Shown here: positions 48,862 through 57,886 of the stretch, piece by piece
Layout: the number at the start of each line of letters is the position of its first letter
How positions within the stretch are numbered: position 1 is the first letter of the stretch
Assembly: GCA_963830455.1 (NCBI GenBank)
Contig: CAWHMT010000003.1
Location: 62,001 to 126,000 of the forward strand
Source: 20CM-2-65-7 sp963830455
Lineage (GTDB): Bacteria; Gemmatimonadota; Gemmatimonadetes; Gemmatimonadales; GWC2-71-9
Direction: 5' to 3'
Length of the DNA stretch: 64,000 nucleotides
Notes under the pieces: model-generated
The model's database searches: none
What the model was told of the DNA's origin: nothing
The model's input: only the letters and a program-made list of their open reading frames with translations
Made by a program: the position numbers and the translations under genes

Positions 48862-50136
48862 ATGGCCAAAGGCGAGTCGGTCACACGCATGATTGCGGGG
48901 CACGAGGTCACGATCTCGAACCCCGACAAGGTGCTCTTTCCCAAGCCGAAGTACACCAAACTCGATCTCGCGAACTATTACCTGGCCGTCGCCGACGGAG
49001 CGCTGCGCGGCGCAGGCGGCCGGCCTAACATGCTGGTGCGGTTCCCAAACGGCATCGGGGCCGAGTCGTTCTATCAAAAACGCGCGCCCGAATCGCGCCC
49101 GCCGTGGATCGAGGTCGTCACGCTACGCTTCCCCTCGGGTCGCACCGCCGACGAAGTCGTGCCGCGCGATGCCGCTTCGCTTGCCTGGCTCGCCAACCTC
49201 GCGTGTCTCGAGCTGCATCCGCATCCGGTGCGCGCCGAAGACCTGGATCATCCCGACGAGCTGCGGGTCGATCTCGATCCGGTTCCGGGAATCAAGTGGC
49301 CGCAAGTGCGCCAGGTGGCCCACGTGGTGCGCGCGGTGCTGCAGGACATGGGGCTCGTCGGCTGGCCGAAGACATCCGGCTCCCGCGGCATGCACATCTA
49401 CGTGCGGATCGAGCACCGCTGGGGCTTCGACGAGGTGCGGCGCTCGGCGCTGGCGCTCGCCCGGGAAGTCGAGCGGCGCGCGCCCGATCTGGCCACAAGC
49501 AGATGGTGGAAGGAAGAACGCCAGGGTGTCTTTGTGGATTACAATCAGAACGCCAAGGACCGGACCATCGCGTCGGCCTACTCGGTGCGGCCAGTACCGG
49601 ACGCGCGCGTGTCCGCGCCGCTCGATTGGGACGAGGTCGGCACCGTCGATCCAGCTGATTTCACGCTCGGCACGATGCCGAAGCGGTTTGCGAAAGTCGG
49701 CGACCGCCATGCCGACATGGATCGTCACGCCGGATCACTCGAAAAGCTGCTCGAGCTATCGGCCCGGCAGGAGCGGGAAGGGCAGGGGGACGCGCCCTGG
49801 CCGCCGCACTACCGCAAGCAGCCGGGCGAGCCGCCACGCGTGCAGCCGTCAAAATCGCGCGTGCGAGCCGAGAAGTACCCTCTGATCGAAGTGAGCAAGG
49901 GCAAGAATAAGAAAGCAGCGCTGGCCGGGTTGGCGAAATGGAAGAAGAGTCATTCCAAGATCGCCCAGCACCTGGAGCCGGCGGACGTGCTCGTCGATCA
50001 GATGCGGGGACGCTCATCGGCCTGGTATCGGATACGCATCAACCTCCAACACGTGCCGAAAGCACTCAGGCCCCGAACACCTTCTCCAGCTCGTAAGCGG
50101 GCGTCACCTCGAGCTGATCGTAGCGGCAGTCCTTAG
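48862..50136 (+). CDS. LigD-type DNA polymerase/primase (NHEJ polymerase domain)
   Basis: Archaeo-eukaryotic primase-fold polymerase that fills gaps in non-homologous end joining. Landmarks: ISNPDKVLFP, ADYYxxV-like ANYYLAVADGAL, MLVRFPNGIGAESFYQKRAP, metal-site RVDLDPVPG (Asp-x-Asp), and TSGSRGMHIYVRI; then YSVRPVPDARVSAPLDWDEVG. It is a free-standing polymerase domain with a basic C-terminal extension of about 130 residues. The last 71 bases overlap the convergent ligase gene, so the extreme C-terminus (PRTPSPARKRASPRADRSGSP) is not constrained. No Ku gene is in the window. Confidence 0.93.
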   Translation: MAKGESVTRMIAGHEVTISNPDKVLFPKPKYTKLDLANYYLAVADGALRGAGGRPNMLVRFPNGIGAESFYQKRAPESRPPWIEVVTLRFPSGRTADEVVPRDAASLAWLANLACLELHPHPVRAEDLDHPDELRVDLDPVPGIKWPQVRQVAHVVRAVLQDMGLVGWPKTSGSRGMHIYVRIEHRWGFDEVRRSALALAREVERRAPDLATSRWWKEERQGVFVDYNQNAKDRTIASAYSVRPVPDARVSAPLDWDEVGTVDPADFTLGTMPKRFAKVGDRHADMDRHAGSLEKLLELSARQEREGQGDAPWPPHYRKQPGEPPRVQPSKSRVRAEKYPLIEVSKGKNKKAALAGLAKWKKSHSKIAQHLEPADVLVDQMRGRSSAWYRIRINLQHVPKALRPRTPSPARKRASPRADRSGSP

Positions 50137-51160
50137 GCTTCCTGTCGGGTCGCCAGCGTAGAAAGACGGGTGGGTGCCGGAAGCGGTCCCCTTCCATATG
50201 ATCGTACTTCACTTCGCACACGCGCGAGGGCCTAAGCGGCTCCCATGAGAGGTCCTTGCCGGCGCTCCAGCGGCTCTGGCCGCCTGGCATCCGGCCCGAT
50301 TCGGCTTCGACCTCCGCCCACTTCCGCCACGGATGGCGCGTGAGCGCGTCTTTGCGCAGTGGCGCCAGCTCTTTCACCAGGTGCTTGCGCATGGCCATTG
50401 TGAACGCTGACGTCACGCCGACGTGCTGTAGCATACCGCCATCATCGTAGAGGCCGAGCAGCAGAGAGCCGACGGCATCTTTCCCGCTCTTGTGCCAACG
50501 GAACCCGGCGACCACGCAGTCGGCGCTACGTACATGTTTGATCTTGAACATTGCGCGCTTGCCGGGCTGATACGGCGCGCCGGCGGGCTTGGCGATGACG
50601 CCGTCCAGACCGGCGCCTTCGAAGCGCCGCAGCCAGTCGACGGCCAGGTCGCGCTTGAGCGTCATCGGGGTGAGGTGCAGGGGCCGCCGCATCCCCTTGA
50701 ATAGCTTCTCGAGTTGGAGGCGGCGCTCCCGTTGCGGTAAGTCTAGGAGACTGCTTCGATCGATTGCCAACAAATCGAAGGCCACGAAGGCCGCAGGAGA
50801 GGCCTTGGCGAGCTTCTCCACGCGCGACGCCGCCGGATGGAGTCGCATTTGCAGGCCGCCGAAGTCGAGGCCGTGCTCGGTGGGCATGACGATCTCGCCG
50901 TCCACCACGACGCCGGTGGGCAGCTGCTCCACGAACATGGCGTGCAGCTCCGGGAAGTAGCGGTCGAGCGGCCGCAAATCGCGGCTTTGGATGAAGACCT
51001 CGTCCTTGCCGGGTCCCCGGAACACGATCGCCCGAAAACCGTCCCATTTGGGCTCGAACAGGAAGTCGCCATCCCGTGGCAATTCCTCCGCGACTTTGGC
51101 CAGCATCGGCGCCACTGGCGCCGGCACGGCTAACGGGACCAGGGGCTTGGCGCGCGGCAT
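50066..51160 (-). CDS. ATP-dependent DNA ligase (LigD ligase-domain type)
   Basis: 364 residues. Nucleotidyltransferase motif I FEPKWDGFRAIVF with the adenylated K38, motif III AFDLLAIDR, motif IV GLDGVIAKPAGAPYQPGKRAMFKIKH, then the OB domain (KSGKDAVGSLLLGLYDDGGMLQHVG). It lacks polymerase and phosphoesterase domains, so end joining would use separate proteins, including the convergent polymerase. Divergent from the DUF305 gene. Confidence 0.94.
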   Translation of the reverse strand: MPRAKPLVPLAVPAPVAPMLAKVAEELPRDGDFLFEPKWDGFRAIVFRGPGKDEVFIQSRDLRPLDRYFPELHAMFVEQLPTGVVVDGEIVMPTEHGLDFGGLQMRLHPAASRVEKLAKASPAAFVAFDLLAIDRSSLLDLPQRERRLQLEKLFKGMRRPLHLTPMTLKRDLAVDWLRRFEGAGLDGVIAKPAGAPYQPGKRAMFKIKHVRSADCVVAGFRWHKSGKDAVGSLLLGLYDDGGMLQHVGVTSAFTMAMRKHLVKELAPLRKDALTRHPWRKWAEVEAESGRMPGGQSRWSAGKDLSWEPLRPSRVCEVKYDHMEGDRFRHPPVFLRWRPDRKPKDCRYDQLEVTPAYELEKVFGA

Positions 51161-51228
51161 GGCGGTAAACTAGTTCCTATTCGTAACAGGGTGGACGGGC
51201 CGGAAGAGGAGGATAGCTTTAGCCGGGC

Positions 51229-51879
51229 ATGAATAGACGGGTCTCCCTAGTCCTGGCGCTCGCGACCCTGACAGCCTGCGCCAAACACCAGCCGCCGCCG
51301 TCCAACACCGCCTCGCCCGCGCCGACTCCCGCTTCGACGGGGGGGGGGACGTCACCGGTGAGCGGCGCCGCGCCGTACAACCCCGCGGACGTCCATTTCC
51401 TGGCCGGCATGATCGGGCATCACGCCCAGGCAATTCAGATGGCCGGTTGGGCGCCGTCGCACGGGGCAAGCCCATCCGTGCGCGCGCTGTGTGAGCGCAT
51501 CGTCGTCGCGCAGAACGACGAGATCGCGTTCGCGCAACGCTGGCTGCGCGAGCACGGTGAGTACGTGCCGCCCGCCGATCCGCGCGGGCACATCATGCAA
51601 GGGATGGATCACCCGATGCTGATGCCGGGCATGCTCACACCCGAGCAGATGGCCCAGCTCGACGCGGCACGCGGCGCCGAGTTCGATCGGCTGTTTCTCA
51701 CTTTCATGATCCAGCATCACCAGGGCGCGATCACGATGGTGCAGCAGCTCCTGGCGGTGCCCGGCGCGGCGGAAAACGGCCCGGTCAATCGCTTTGCCAC
51801 CGACGTGTTCGCCGATCAGACCACCGAAATCAATCGCATGAATCTCATGTTGGCAGACCTGAAACGGAGCGCTCCTTGA
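51229..51879 (+). CDS. DUF305 lipoprotein (ferritin-like, histidine-rich)
   Basis: 216 residues. Lipoprotein signal (LVLALATLTAC), a variable linker with a ten-G run (51339-51348), then the paired DUF305 motifs FLAGMIGHHAQAIQMAGWA and FLTFMIQHHQGAITMVQQLL. The histidines and methionines suggest metal binding, perhaps copper, but the role is not established. The TGA overlaps the TTG start of the LVIVD gene (TTGA); this pair is recurrent in environmental diderms. Confidence 0.9.
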   Translation: MNRRVSLVLALATLTACAKHQPPPSNTASPAPTPASTGGGTSPVSGAAPYNPADVHFLAGMIGHHAQAIQMAGWAPSHGASPSVRALCERIVVAQNDEIAFAQRWLREHGEYVPPADPRGHIMQGMDHPMLMPGMLTPEQMAQLDAARGAEFDRLFLTFMIQHHQGAITMVQQLLAVPGAAENGPVNRFATDVFADQTTEINRMNLMLADLKRSAP

Positions 51880-53858
51880 AATCGAGACTGTTGGTAGCCT
51901 TTCCTCTTATCGCCATGGCGTGCGCCAGTCCGCGATCCCAGACGGGATCGTCGACCGCGCCCGCCACGACCACCGCGCCGCGTACCGACGCCCGCGTCGG
52001 ACTGCGGGCCGGGTGGTTCAATGCGGGTGAGGCCGGCTGGAACATGCGGCTCGTGTCGAACACGCCGCCCTCGCCGGACTTCATCAATCGCAACGAGCCC
52101 GGTGACTTCCGGCTCATCAATTCCGATCTGTCGTTCCGGGGCAACTACGCCATTCAGGGGAACTTCTCCGGTGTGCAGGTCTGGGATATGTCGAATCCGA
52201 AGCAGGTCAAGCTGCTGAAGGCGTTCGTGTGTCCCGGGTCGCAGAGCGACGTCTCGGTGTACAAGAACCTGCTGTTCGTGTCGGGCGAGGCCCTGAACGG
52301 ACGGGTTGACTGCGGCACGCAGGGCGTGCAGGACACCGTCGATCACCACCGGCTGCGCGGGATCCGCGTTTTCGACGGCACTGACCTCGCCAATCCGAAA
52401 CCGCTCGCCAACGTCCAGACCTGCCGCGGGTCGCATACCCATACCGTCGTGACGTCACCGTCGGACACGGAGAACGTCTACATCTACGTCTCCGGCTCGG
52501 CGCCGGTCCGCTCGCCCAACGAGTTGGCGGGGTGCTCGCTCGGCCAGCCGGATTCGAATCCCAATACGGCGTTGTTCCGCATTGAAGTGATTCAGGTGCC
52601 GCTCGCGCATCCTGAGCAGGCCCGGATCGTCAGCTCGCCGCGCATCTTCCAGGACCTCGTGCGTCCCAAGAGCCACGGCGACACCGAAGAAGATCGGGCC
52701 GAAGCCAAGCGCGAGGCAGATTCGGCGCGCGCCGCCGGCGGCTACACGGCCACGATCGAGGGTACCGACATCGTCCTTGGCCCGAACTTCGTCCGGAACC
52801 GGCTCGACAGTATCGTGAAAGCGCGCGGCGGGACTGGCACGCCGACCGCGGCCGACTCGCAGACGCTGCGGACCAATGCGCAGTCGATCGTGGATCTGAT
52901 CGTCCAGGGGCCGCCGGGAAGCGGTCCACGGCCCGGTCCGACCCAGTGCCACGACATCACGGTGTATCCGGCGATCGGGCTGGCCGGCGGGGCCTGCGGC
53001 GGGTACGGCTTGCTGCTCGACATCAAGGACGTCACCAATCCGAAGCGAATCGGCGCCGCGGCCGACTCGAACTTCTCGTTCTGGCACTCGGCGACGTTCA
53101 GCAACGACGGGACCAAGATCTTGTTCACGGATGAGTGGGGCGGCGGTCTCCAGGCCCGCTGCCGGCCGAGCGACAAGCCCGAATGGGGCGCGAACGCCAT
53201 TTTCACGCTGGCCGGCAATACGATGGCGTTCAAGAGCTACTACAAGCTGCCCGTGCCCCAAACCAAGAATGAGAACTGTGTCGCCCACAATGGCACCCTG
53301 ATTCCGGTGCCCGGCCGCGACATCATGGCGCAGGGCTGGTACCAGGGCGGGGTGTCGGTATTCGACTGGACCAATCCGGCGAAGCCGTTCGAGATCGCCT
53401 ACTTCGACCGCGGTCCGATGGATTCGACCAAACTGGTCGGCGCCGGCTCGTGGTCGGCGTACTGGTACAACGGCTACATCGTCAGCTCCGAGATCGCCCG
53501 CGGGCTCGACATCTTCGAGCTCACCGCGAGTCCGCTGCTCTCCCAGAACGAGATCGACGCGGCGAAGCTGGTGCGGTTCGAGTACCTGAACGCGCAGGAC
53601 CAGCAGAAGCTGGTCTGGCCGGCGAACTTCGTGGTGGCGCGTGCATATCTCGATCAGCTCGCACGTTCCGGCGGCATGCCGGCGGCGCGCATCAACGCCA
53701 CACGCGACGCGCTCACGGCCGCCGAGCGTGCCTCGGGCCAGGCGCGCAAGGATGCGCTGGCCCCGATCGCGACTCAGCTGAACGCCGGTCTGGCGACGTC
53801 GAGCGATCAGCCGAAAGTGAGACTGCTGATTGGAGTCGTTACCGATCTCGGCAAGTAG
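51876..53858 (+). CDS. LVIVD-repeat surface lipoprotein
   Basis: 660 residues starting at TTG 51876 (MKSRLLVAFPLIAMAC, acylated Cys). Beta-propeller-like repeats of the LVIVD type: SFRGNYAIQGNFSGVQVWDMSNPKQVKLLKAF, SQSDVSVYKNLLFVSG, IRVFDGTDLANPKPLANVQTCRGSHTHTVV, YGLLLDIKDVTNPKRIGAAADSNFSFWHSATFSNDGTKILFTDEW, GVSVFDWTNPAKPFEIAYFDRG. An insert rich in Ala/Asp/Glu (DTEEDRAEAKREADSARAA) interrupts the propeller. Function unknown; coupled to DUF305. Confidence 0.9.
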   Translation: MKSRLLVAFPLIAMACASPRSQTGSSTAPATTTAPRTDARVGLRAGWFNAGEAGWNMRLVSNTPPSPDFINRNEPGDFRLINSDLSFRGNYAIQGNFSGVQVWDMSNPKQVKLLKAFVCPGSQSDVSVYKNLLFVSGEALNGRVDCGTQGVQDTVDHHRLRGIRVFDGTDLANPKPLANVQTCRGSHTHTVVTSPSDTENVYIYVSGSAPVRSPNELAGCSLGQPDSNPNTALFRIEVIQVPLAHPEQARIVSSPRIFQDLVRPKSHGDTEEDRAEAKREADSARAAGGYTATIEGTDIVLGPNFVRNRLDSIVKARGGTGTPTAADSQTLRTNAQSIVDLIVQGPPGSGPRPGPTQCHDITVYPAIGLAGGACGGYGLLLDIKDVTNPKRIGAAADSNFSFWHSATFSNDGTKILFTDEWGGGLQARCRPSDKPEWGANAIFTLAGNTMAFKSYYKLPVPQTKNENCVAHNGTLIPVPGRDIMAQGWYQGGVSVFDWTNPAKPFEIAYFDRGPMDSTKLVGAGSWSAYWYNGYIVSSEIARGLDIFELTASPLLSQNEIDAAKLVRFEYLNAQDQQKLVWPANFVVARAYLDQLARSGGMPAARINATRDALTAAERASGQARKDALAPIATQLNAGLATSSDQPKVRLLIGVVTDLGK

Positions 53859-53878
53859 GACATTGACGGCGATGAGCG

Positions 53879-53908
53879 GCGGGGTTCACGTTCTCTCGTG
53901 AGCCCCGC
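53879..53908 (+). other. Hairpin spanning the start codon of the ABC exporter
   Basis: GCGGGGTTCAC (53879-53889) pairs with GTGAGCCCCGC (53898-53908) with one G-U pair. The GTG start (53898) is in the 3' arm. It may be a Rho-independent-like end of the upstream transcript (no T tract) or a translational control element. Confidence 0.6.
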
Positions 53909-55802
53909 TCGCTCGTCGAAGCAGCGCTATCAGGAGTTCGTCCAGGACTACAAGCACCGCCGCCTCGATGCGACCTCGGAGGACGGCGGCCCGCCACCGG
54001 CGCCCGGCCAACCGGGCGCACGCCGGGCCTATCTCCGCGAGTACCTGCGCTGGCTGAAGCCGCACCGCAAAGAGCTCGCCGCCGTTTTTCTGGTGGCGCT
54101 CGTGGTGGCCGGGCTGCAGATGATCGAGCCGCTGTTCATTCGCCACATCGTGGACCGCGTGATCCTGAATCGCGATCTCGATCTCCAGGCCCGGCTCACG
54201 CGGCTCAACCTGACCGGGCTCGTCTTCCTCTCGGTGATCATCCTCTCGCACGTGGGGGGCGGATTCAAGGATTACCGCCAGCGCATCCTGAACGTGCGGG
54301 TCATCCTGTCGCTGCGTCGCGCGCTGTACGAGCGGCTGCTGCATCTGCCGCTGCCGCGGCTCTGGGAGATGAAGACCGGCGGCATTCTGTCGCGTCTCAC
54401 CGGCGACGTGGAAACGACGACCGGCCTGCTCCAGATGGCGGTCATTTCGCCGGCGATCTCGGTCATCCGGCTCATCATCGCGATCGGCATTCTCCTCGCC
54501 CTGAACTGGCAGCTCGCGGTGACCGCGCTCGCCATCATCCCGGGCGTGATGGTGCTGAGCCTCATCTTCACCCGCCGCATCCGGCCGATCTACCGGTCGG
54601 TGCGCAAAGACGTGGAGCTGGTCGACGGTCGAGTCGGTGAGACGTTCTCGGGAATCCGGATCGTGCGGGCGTTCCGGCAGGAGATCCAGGAGCTGCTCAG
54701 CTTCATGCTGGGCCGCCACACGGTGCTGCGGAAAGAGTTGTTTGCCCACCGCCGCGAGCTGCTGCTGTGGACCTCCTGGGGGCTGCTCGAGGCCGGGATC
54801 AGCGTGGTGATCGTGTGGTTCGGCGGCTACCTGAGCATCGTGGGCCGCGCGTCGGTCGGCGATATCATGGCGTTCCAGTGGTACATGTTCCTGCTGCTCA
54901 ATCCCGTCTGGAGCATCGTCAACTCGTTCTCGGAGATGCAGCGCTCGCTGGCCGCCATGGAGCGCGTGTTCGAGGTCCTGGGAATGGAGCAGGACAAGCC
55001 CGACAAGCCGGAGGCGCGCGACGCACCGACCACTGTGCGCGAAATCCGGTTCGACGATGTGTCATTCGAGTACCGTCCGGGCATGCCGGTCGTGCGCGAC
55101 TTCAACGTCGCCGTCCCGGGCGGCTCGGTGGTCGCGCTGGTGGGGCGCAGCGGCGCGGGGAAGACGACCGTCACGGACCTCGTCGCGCGCTTTCACGATC
55201 CGACCCACGGGCGGCTGCTGCTGAACGACACGGACATTCGCGATTTCCGGCTGCGGAGCTATCGCGATCTGCTGGCGATTGTGCAGCAGGACGTATTTCT
55301 GTTCGACGGGTCGGTGCGTGAGAACATCGCCTACGGCCGGCATGACGCCACCGAAGCCGAGGTCCTGGACGCGGCGCGCCGCGCCAACGCGCATGAGTTC
55401 ATCGTGCGGCTGCCGCAGGGCTATGAGACGACCATCGGGGAGCGTGGGGTGAAGTTGTCGGGGGGACAGCAGCAGCGCCTGGCGATCGCGCGCGCGATTC
55501 TCGCCTCACCGCAGATCCTCATTCTCGATGAGGCGACGTCCAATCTCGACACGGAGAGCGAGCAGCTCATTCAGGCCGCGATGGCGGATCTGCTTGCCGA
55601 CCGCACCACGTTCGTGATCGCGCACCGGCTCTCCACGATCCATCGGGCGGACCTGATCCTCTTAATGGAAGAGGGCCGCGTGATCGAACGGGGCACCCAT
55701 GACGATCTGATGCGGGCGCGGGGGACCTATTTCGACATGGTGAAGCGGCAAATGGACGCCGCAGATCGCACTGATCCACAACGGATCTTCACAGATAGCT
55801 AG
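53898..55802 (+). CDS. ABC exporter, MsbA-like half-transporter
   Basis: 634 residues: cytosolic N-terminus, six-helix membrane domain (AAVFLVALVVAGLQMIEPLFIRHIVD, LTGLVFLSVIILSHVGGG, ISVIRLIIAIGILLALNWQLAVTALAII, ISVVIVWFGGYLSIVG), then an ATPase domain with Walker A GRSGAGKTT, Q-loop IVQQDVFLFDGSVRENIAYG, signature LSGGQQQRLAIARAIL, Walker B ILILDEATSNLD and H-loop IAHRLST. Exports lipid or drug; works as a homodimer. Upstream of it is a start-codon hairpin. The C-terminal residues (DAADRTDPQRIFTDS) are encoded by a word-like repeat. Confidence 0.93.
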   Translation: MSPARSSKQRYQEFVQDYKHRRLDATSEDGGPPPAPGQPGARRAYLREYLRWLKPHRKELAAVFLVALVVAGLQMIEPLFIRHIVDRVILNRDLDLQARLTRLNLTGLVFLSVIILSHVGGGFKDYRQRILNVRVILSLRRALYERLLHLPLPRLWEMKTGGILSRLTGDVETTTGLLQMAVISPAISVIRLIIAIGILLALNWQLAVTALAIIPGVMVLSLIFTRRIRPIYRSVRKDVELVDGRVGETFSGIRIVRAFRQEIQELLSFMLGRHTVLRKELFAHRRELLLWTSWGLLEAGISVVIVWFGGYLSIVGRASVGDIMAFQWYMFLLLNPVWSIVNSFSEMQRSLAAMERVFEVLGMEQDKPDKPEARDAPTTVREIRFDDVSFEYRPGMPVVRDFNVAVPGGSVVALVGRSGAGKTTVTDLVARFHDPTHGRLLLNDTDIRDFRLRSYRDLLAIVQQDVFLFDGSVRENIAYGRHDATEAEVLDAARRANAHEFIVRLPQGYETTIGERGVKLSGGQQQRLAIARAILASPQILILDEATSNLDTESEQLIQAAMADLLADRTTFVIAHRLSTIHRADLILLMEEGRVIERGTHDDLMRARGTYFDMVKRQMDAADRTDPQRIFTDS

Positions 55803-55850
55803 CGGCCATGTGCGGGAATCCGTTGCTGATCTGCGTTATCTGTGGCTAGC
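55761..55850. repeat. Word-like repeat family I, inverted pair at the ABC exporter end
   Basis: The left arm (55761-55804, within the gene) has GCAGATC, GATCCACAACGGATC, ACAGATAGCTAGC; the right arm (55814-55850) has GGAATCCGTTGCTGATCTGCG and TATCTGTGGCTAGC, which is the same vocabulary on the other strand. Together they form an imperfect inverted repeat between two convergent genes. Confidence 0.55.
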
Positions 55851-56469
55851 GAATCGTGAAGCCGATCGACGCGTGATAGATCGTGGCGATGACATCGTCC
55901 ACCTTCCGGCCAGGAAGAGCGACGTCACCGAGAGCCGTGACAAACGTCGCGGCGTTTGCGGTAATTGTAAACTTGCGTGAAATCGCGAAGTCCCATCCCA
56001 CCCCGAAGGTCAGGCCCATGCCACCGCCGCTGCTCGTGTCGGCCACGGCGACGCCGCCGCTGTCGTAGGGAACGGCGAACTCGCCAAAGGCGGCGCCCAC
56101 GCCGCCCTTGAAGAACAAACCATGCCGTCCCGGATACCACAGGAGCACGATTGCGGCCGTTGCGGTCTCCGCAACCGCGTTGGAATCTTCCGGGGCAAAT
56201 CCGAACGCTTTGTCCAGGAACGAGAAGAATTCGACGCCGATGACCACCTTTTTCGAGATGACGCCCCCGACGCGCAGATAGCCCGTTGTACCCGTCGCCC
56301 CAACAACTTCCTCGCAGTCCGTGCACGCGATCCGCGCATAGCCCGGGCCCGAGCCGAGCTCGCCCCACAGCCCACGACGATGACGTTTGGGCGCTTCCTG
56401 GGAGTACGCCGCCGCCGCCGCCGCACCGCACAGCAGCGCGAGCGCCACGAGGCACGCGAGACGGGTCAC
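55846..56469 (-). CDS. Outer-membrane beta-barrel protein of unknown function (207 aa)
   Basis: Signal peptide (LACLVALALLCGAAAAAAYSQ), then about eight amphipathic strands (GLWGELGSGPGYARIAC, TGYLRVGGVISKKVVIGVEFFSF, AAIVLLWYPGRHGLFFKGGVGAAFGE, GLTFGVGWDFAISRKFTITANAATFV, ATIYHASIGFTIR), ending in a hydrophobic strand, like OmpW/OprF-type eight-strand barrels. A CTDC motif may form a disulfide. The DUF3943 gene lies upstream with ATGA overlap, so the two form an operon. Confidence 0.75.
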   Translation of the reverse strand: MTRLACLVALALLCGAAAAAAYSQEAPKRHRRGLWGELGSGPGYARIACTDCEEVVGATGTTGYLRVGGVISKKVVIGVEFFSFLDKAFGFAPEDSNAVAETATAAIVLLWYPGRHGLFFKGGVGAAFGEFAVPYDSGGVAVADTSSGGGMGLTFGVGWDFAISRKFTITANAATFVTALGDVALPGRKVDDVIATIYHASIGFTIR

Positions 56470-57800
56470 CGCTGCCCCTCTGCGAACCCCACCTTGGTCC
56501 AGACCAGTAACAGGCGGGCTTCGGGATAGTCGCGTGCGTCCCTGGTTCGCCCGTCGGTGTAGTGACTCACTCGACCAAAGATGGTGCTGCTCGCGGCGAA
56601 GCCGAGCCGGCGTGTGATCGGGATAGCAGCCTCGATGCCGCCGAAGTTCACGGTGTGATCGGCGCTCGCGCCACTGACGGAATGGATGTATTCGATCTGG
56701 CTGAACAGGCGCACGAAGCGCACACCATGGCGCTCCAGGCCAACTTCCCAGCGAGCGCCCACGCCCGGGCCGAAATCGTAGTTGCGCTCACCGAATCCGG
56801 TGCCCGGTGCGTCGATCGCGCCGAGGATGATGCCGTCTCCAAAGATGGCGGTGCGGATCCCGAATCCTTTCGATCCAAACAACCAGCGTGAGTTGATGCC
56901 GATCTCCACGCTTTGACCACCGACGCTTTGCGCGGGATTCTTGATGAAGTCGTAACGCTGATTGATGGCCAGCATGTGCCGGTTGCGGCCCGTGGGGCTG
57001 TTCAGGTTCGCGCCATAGAGACGTCCGGATGCCCGCAGGGCATTGATCCCCTGAGAGGTGATGAGCAGCCGCACGTTGAAGACGTCGAATGGCGCCTTGT
57101 ACTCCTGGCCAACCTGGTCGCCGTAGAGCAGGTCAAGCAGGAATGTCCCCATGCTCCAAAAGCCGCTGTCCGCGTTCAGTCGCTTGGCAAAGCGGATTCC
57201 GCCGCCGAGGCGCAGCACATACGCGCCGGGATCATGCTCGGGAGGGTTTGGTCCCAGTCCCCTCCATTGGCCGCGGAGAATGCGGTTGAAACCACCGATC
57301 GGGTCTATGGGAAGCGCGCTGATCTCGCGGATCGTGCGGTTGAGCCCGGTCCTGCGGTTGTCGCGTATTGTCGCGCCGACGCGGTGGAACATCTCGCCCA
57401 GCGTAATGCCGCCGAAGCTCGTCATGAACCAATCGTTCAGCGACGGCCGATAGGTCTCGCCCAGATACTCCCACGTCCACGAGCCGAAGAACGCGATCGG
57501 CACTGATTCGAAGTAGTTCAGGCCGTTCGAGCGACCGGCGTTGAAGTACAGGCCGCCGTGGTAGGGATGCGCGAACATGTTGGTGGGGAACGCATCCTCA
57601 TCCCACTCCCATCCGAGCTTCAGATTCTTCCACCAGGCGCGCGGGCTGGAGCGCGCCCAATCCTGCTGAAACGCCCAGGCGTCGACGCGATTCACAAAGA
57701 CATTGATGAGGGCGGCTTCGGCGACCGCCAAGACGGGGCGCGGTCGGGGCACGCTGTCGAACTGCAGGATCGCCAGAACGGCAAGGACCGGGGCCGTCAT
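56466..57800 (-). CDS. DUF3943-family outer-membrane protein
   Basis: 444 residues. The conserved block WDEDAFPTNMFAHPYHGGLYFNAGRSNGLNYFESVPIAFFGSWTWEYLGE ... NDWFMTSFGGITLGEMFHRVGA is characteristic of DUF3943. The rest is beta-rich and ends as a barrel. The N-terminus (MTAPVLAVLAILQFDSVPRPRP) is a weak signal peptide; no other start is evident. Coupled by ATGA to the 207-residue barrel protein downstream. Function unknown. Confidence 0.85.
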   Translation of the reverse strand: MTAPVLAVLAILQFDSVPRPRPVLAVAEAALINVFVNRVDAWAFQQDWARSSPRAWWKNLKLGWEWDEDAFPTNMFAHPYHGGLYFNAGRSNGLNYFESVPIAFFGSWTWEYLGETYRPSLNDWFMTSFGGITLGEMFHRVGATIRDNRRTGLNRTIREISALPIDPIGGFNRILRGQWRGLGPNPPEHDPGAYVLRLGGGIRFAKRLNADSGFWSMGTFLLDLLYGDQVGQEYKAPFDVFNVRLLITSQGINALRASGRLYGANLNSPTGRNRHMLAINQRYDFIKNPAQSVGGQSVEIGINSRWLFGSKGFGIRTAIFGDGIILGAIDAPGTGFGERNYDFGPGVGARWEVGLERHGVRFVRLFSQIEYIHSVSGASADHTVNFGGIEAAIPITRRLGFAASSTIFGRVSHYTDGRTRDARDYPEARLLLVWTKVGFAEGQR

Positions 57801-57827
57801 GGCGCAAAATTACGGGCTATTTCACGG

Positions 57828-57857
57828 TTAGCCAGCAACGCGCGTCCGTGCTACGAT
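57828..57857 (+). promoter_or_regulatory. Possible promoter upstream of the 186-residue membrane protein
   Basis: TACGAT (57852-57857) is a good -10 box; the best -35 at 18 bases is only TTAGCC. It lies in the divergent gap between the DUF3943 gene and the next gene, whose ATG follows a GGAGG. Confidence 0.3.
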
Positions 57858-57886
57858 AGACGCCCCCCTATAACCCCGGAGGCTGA

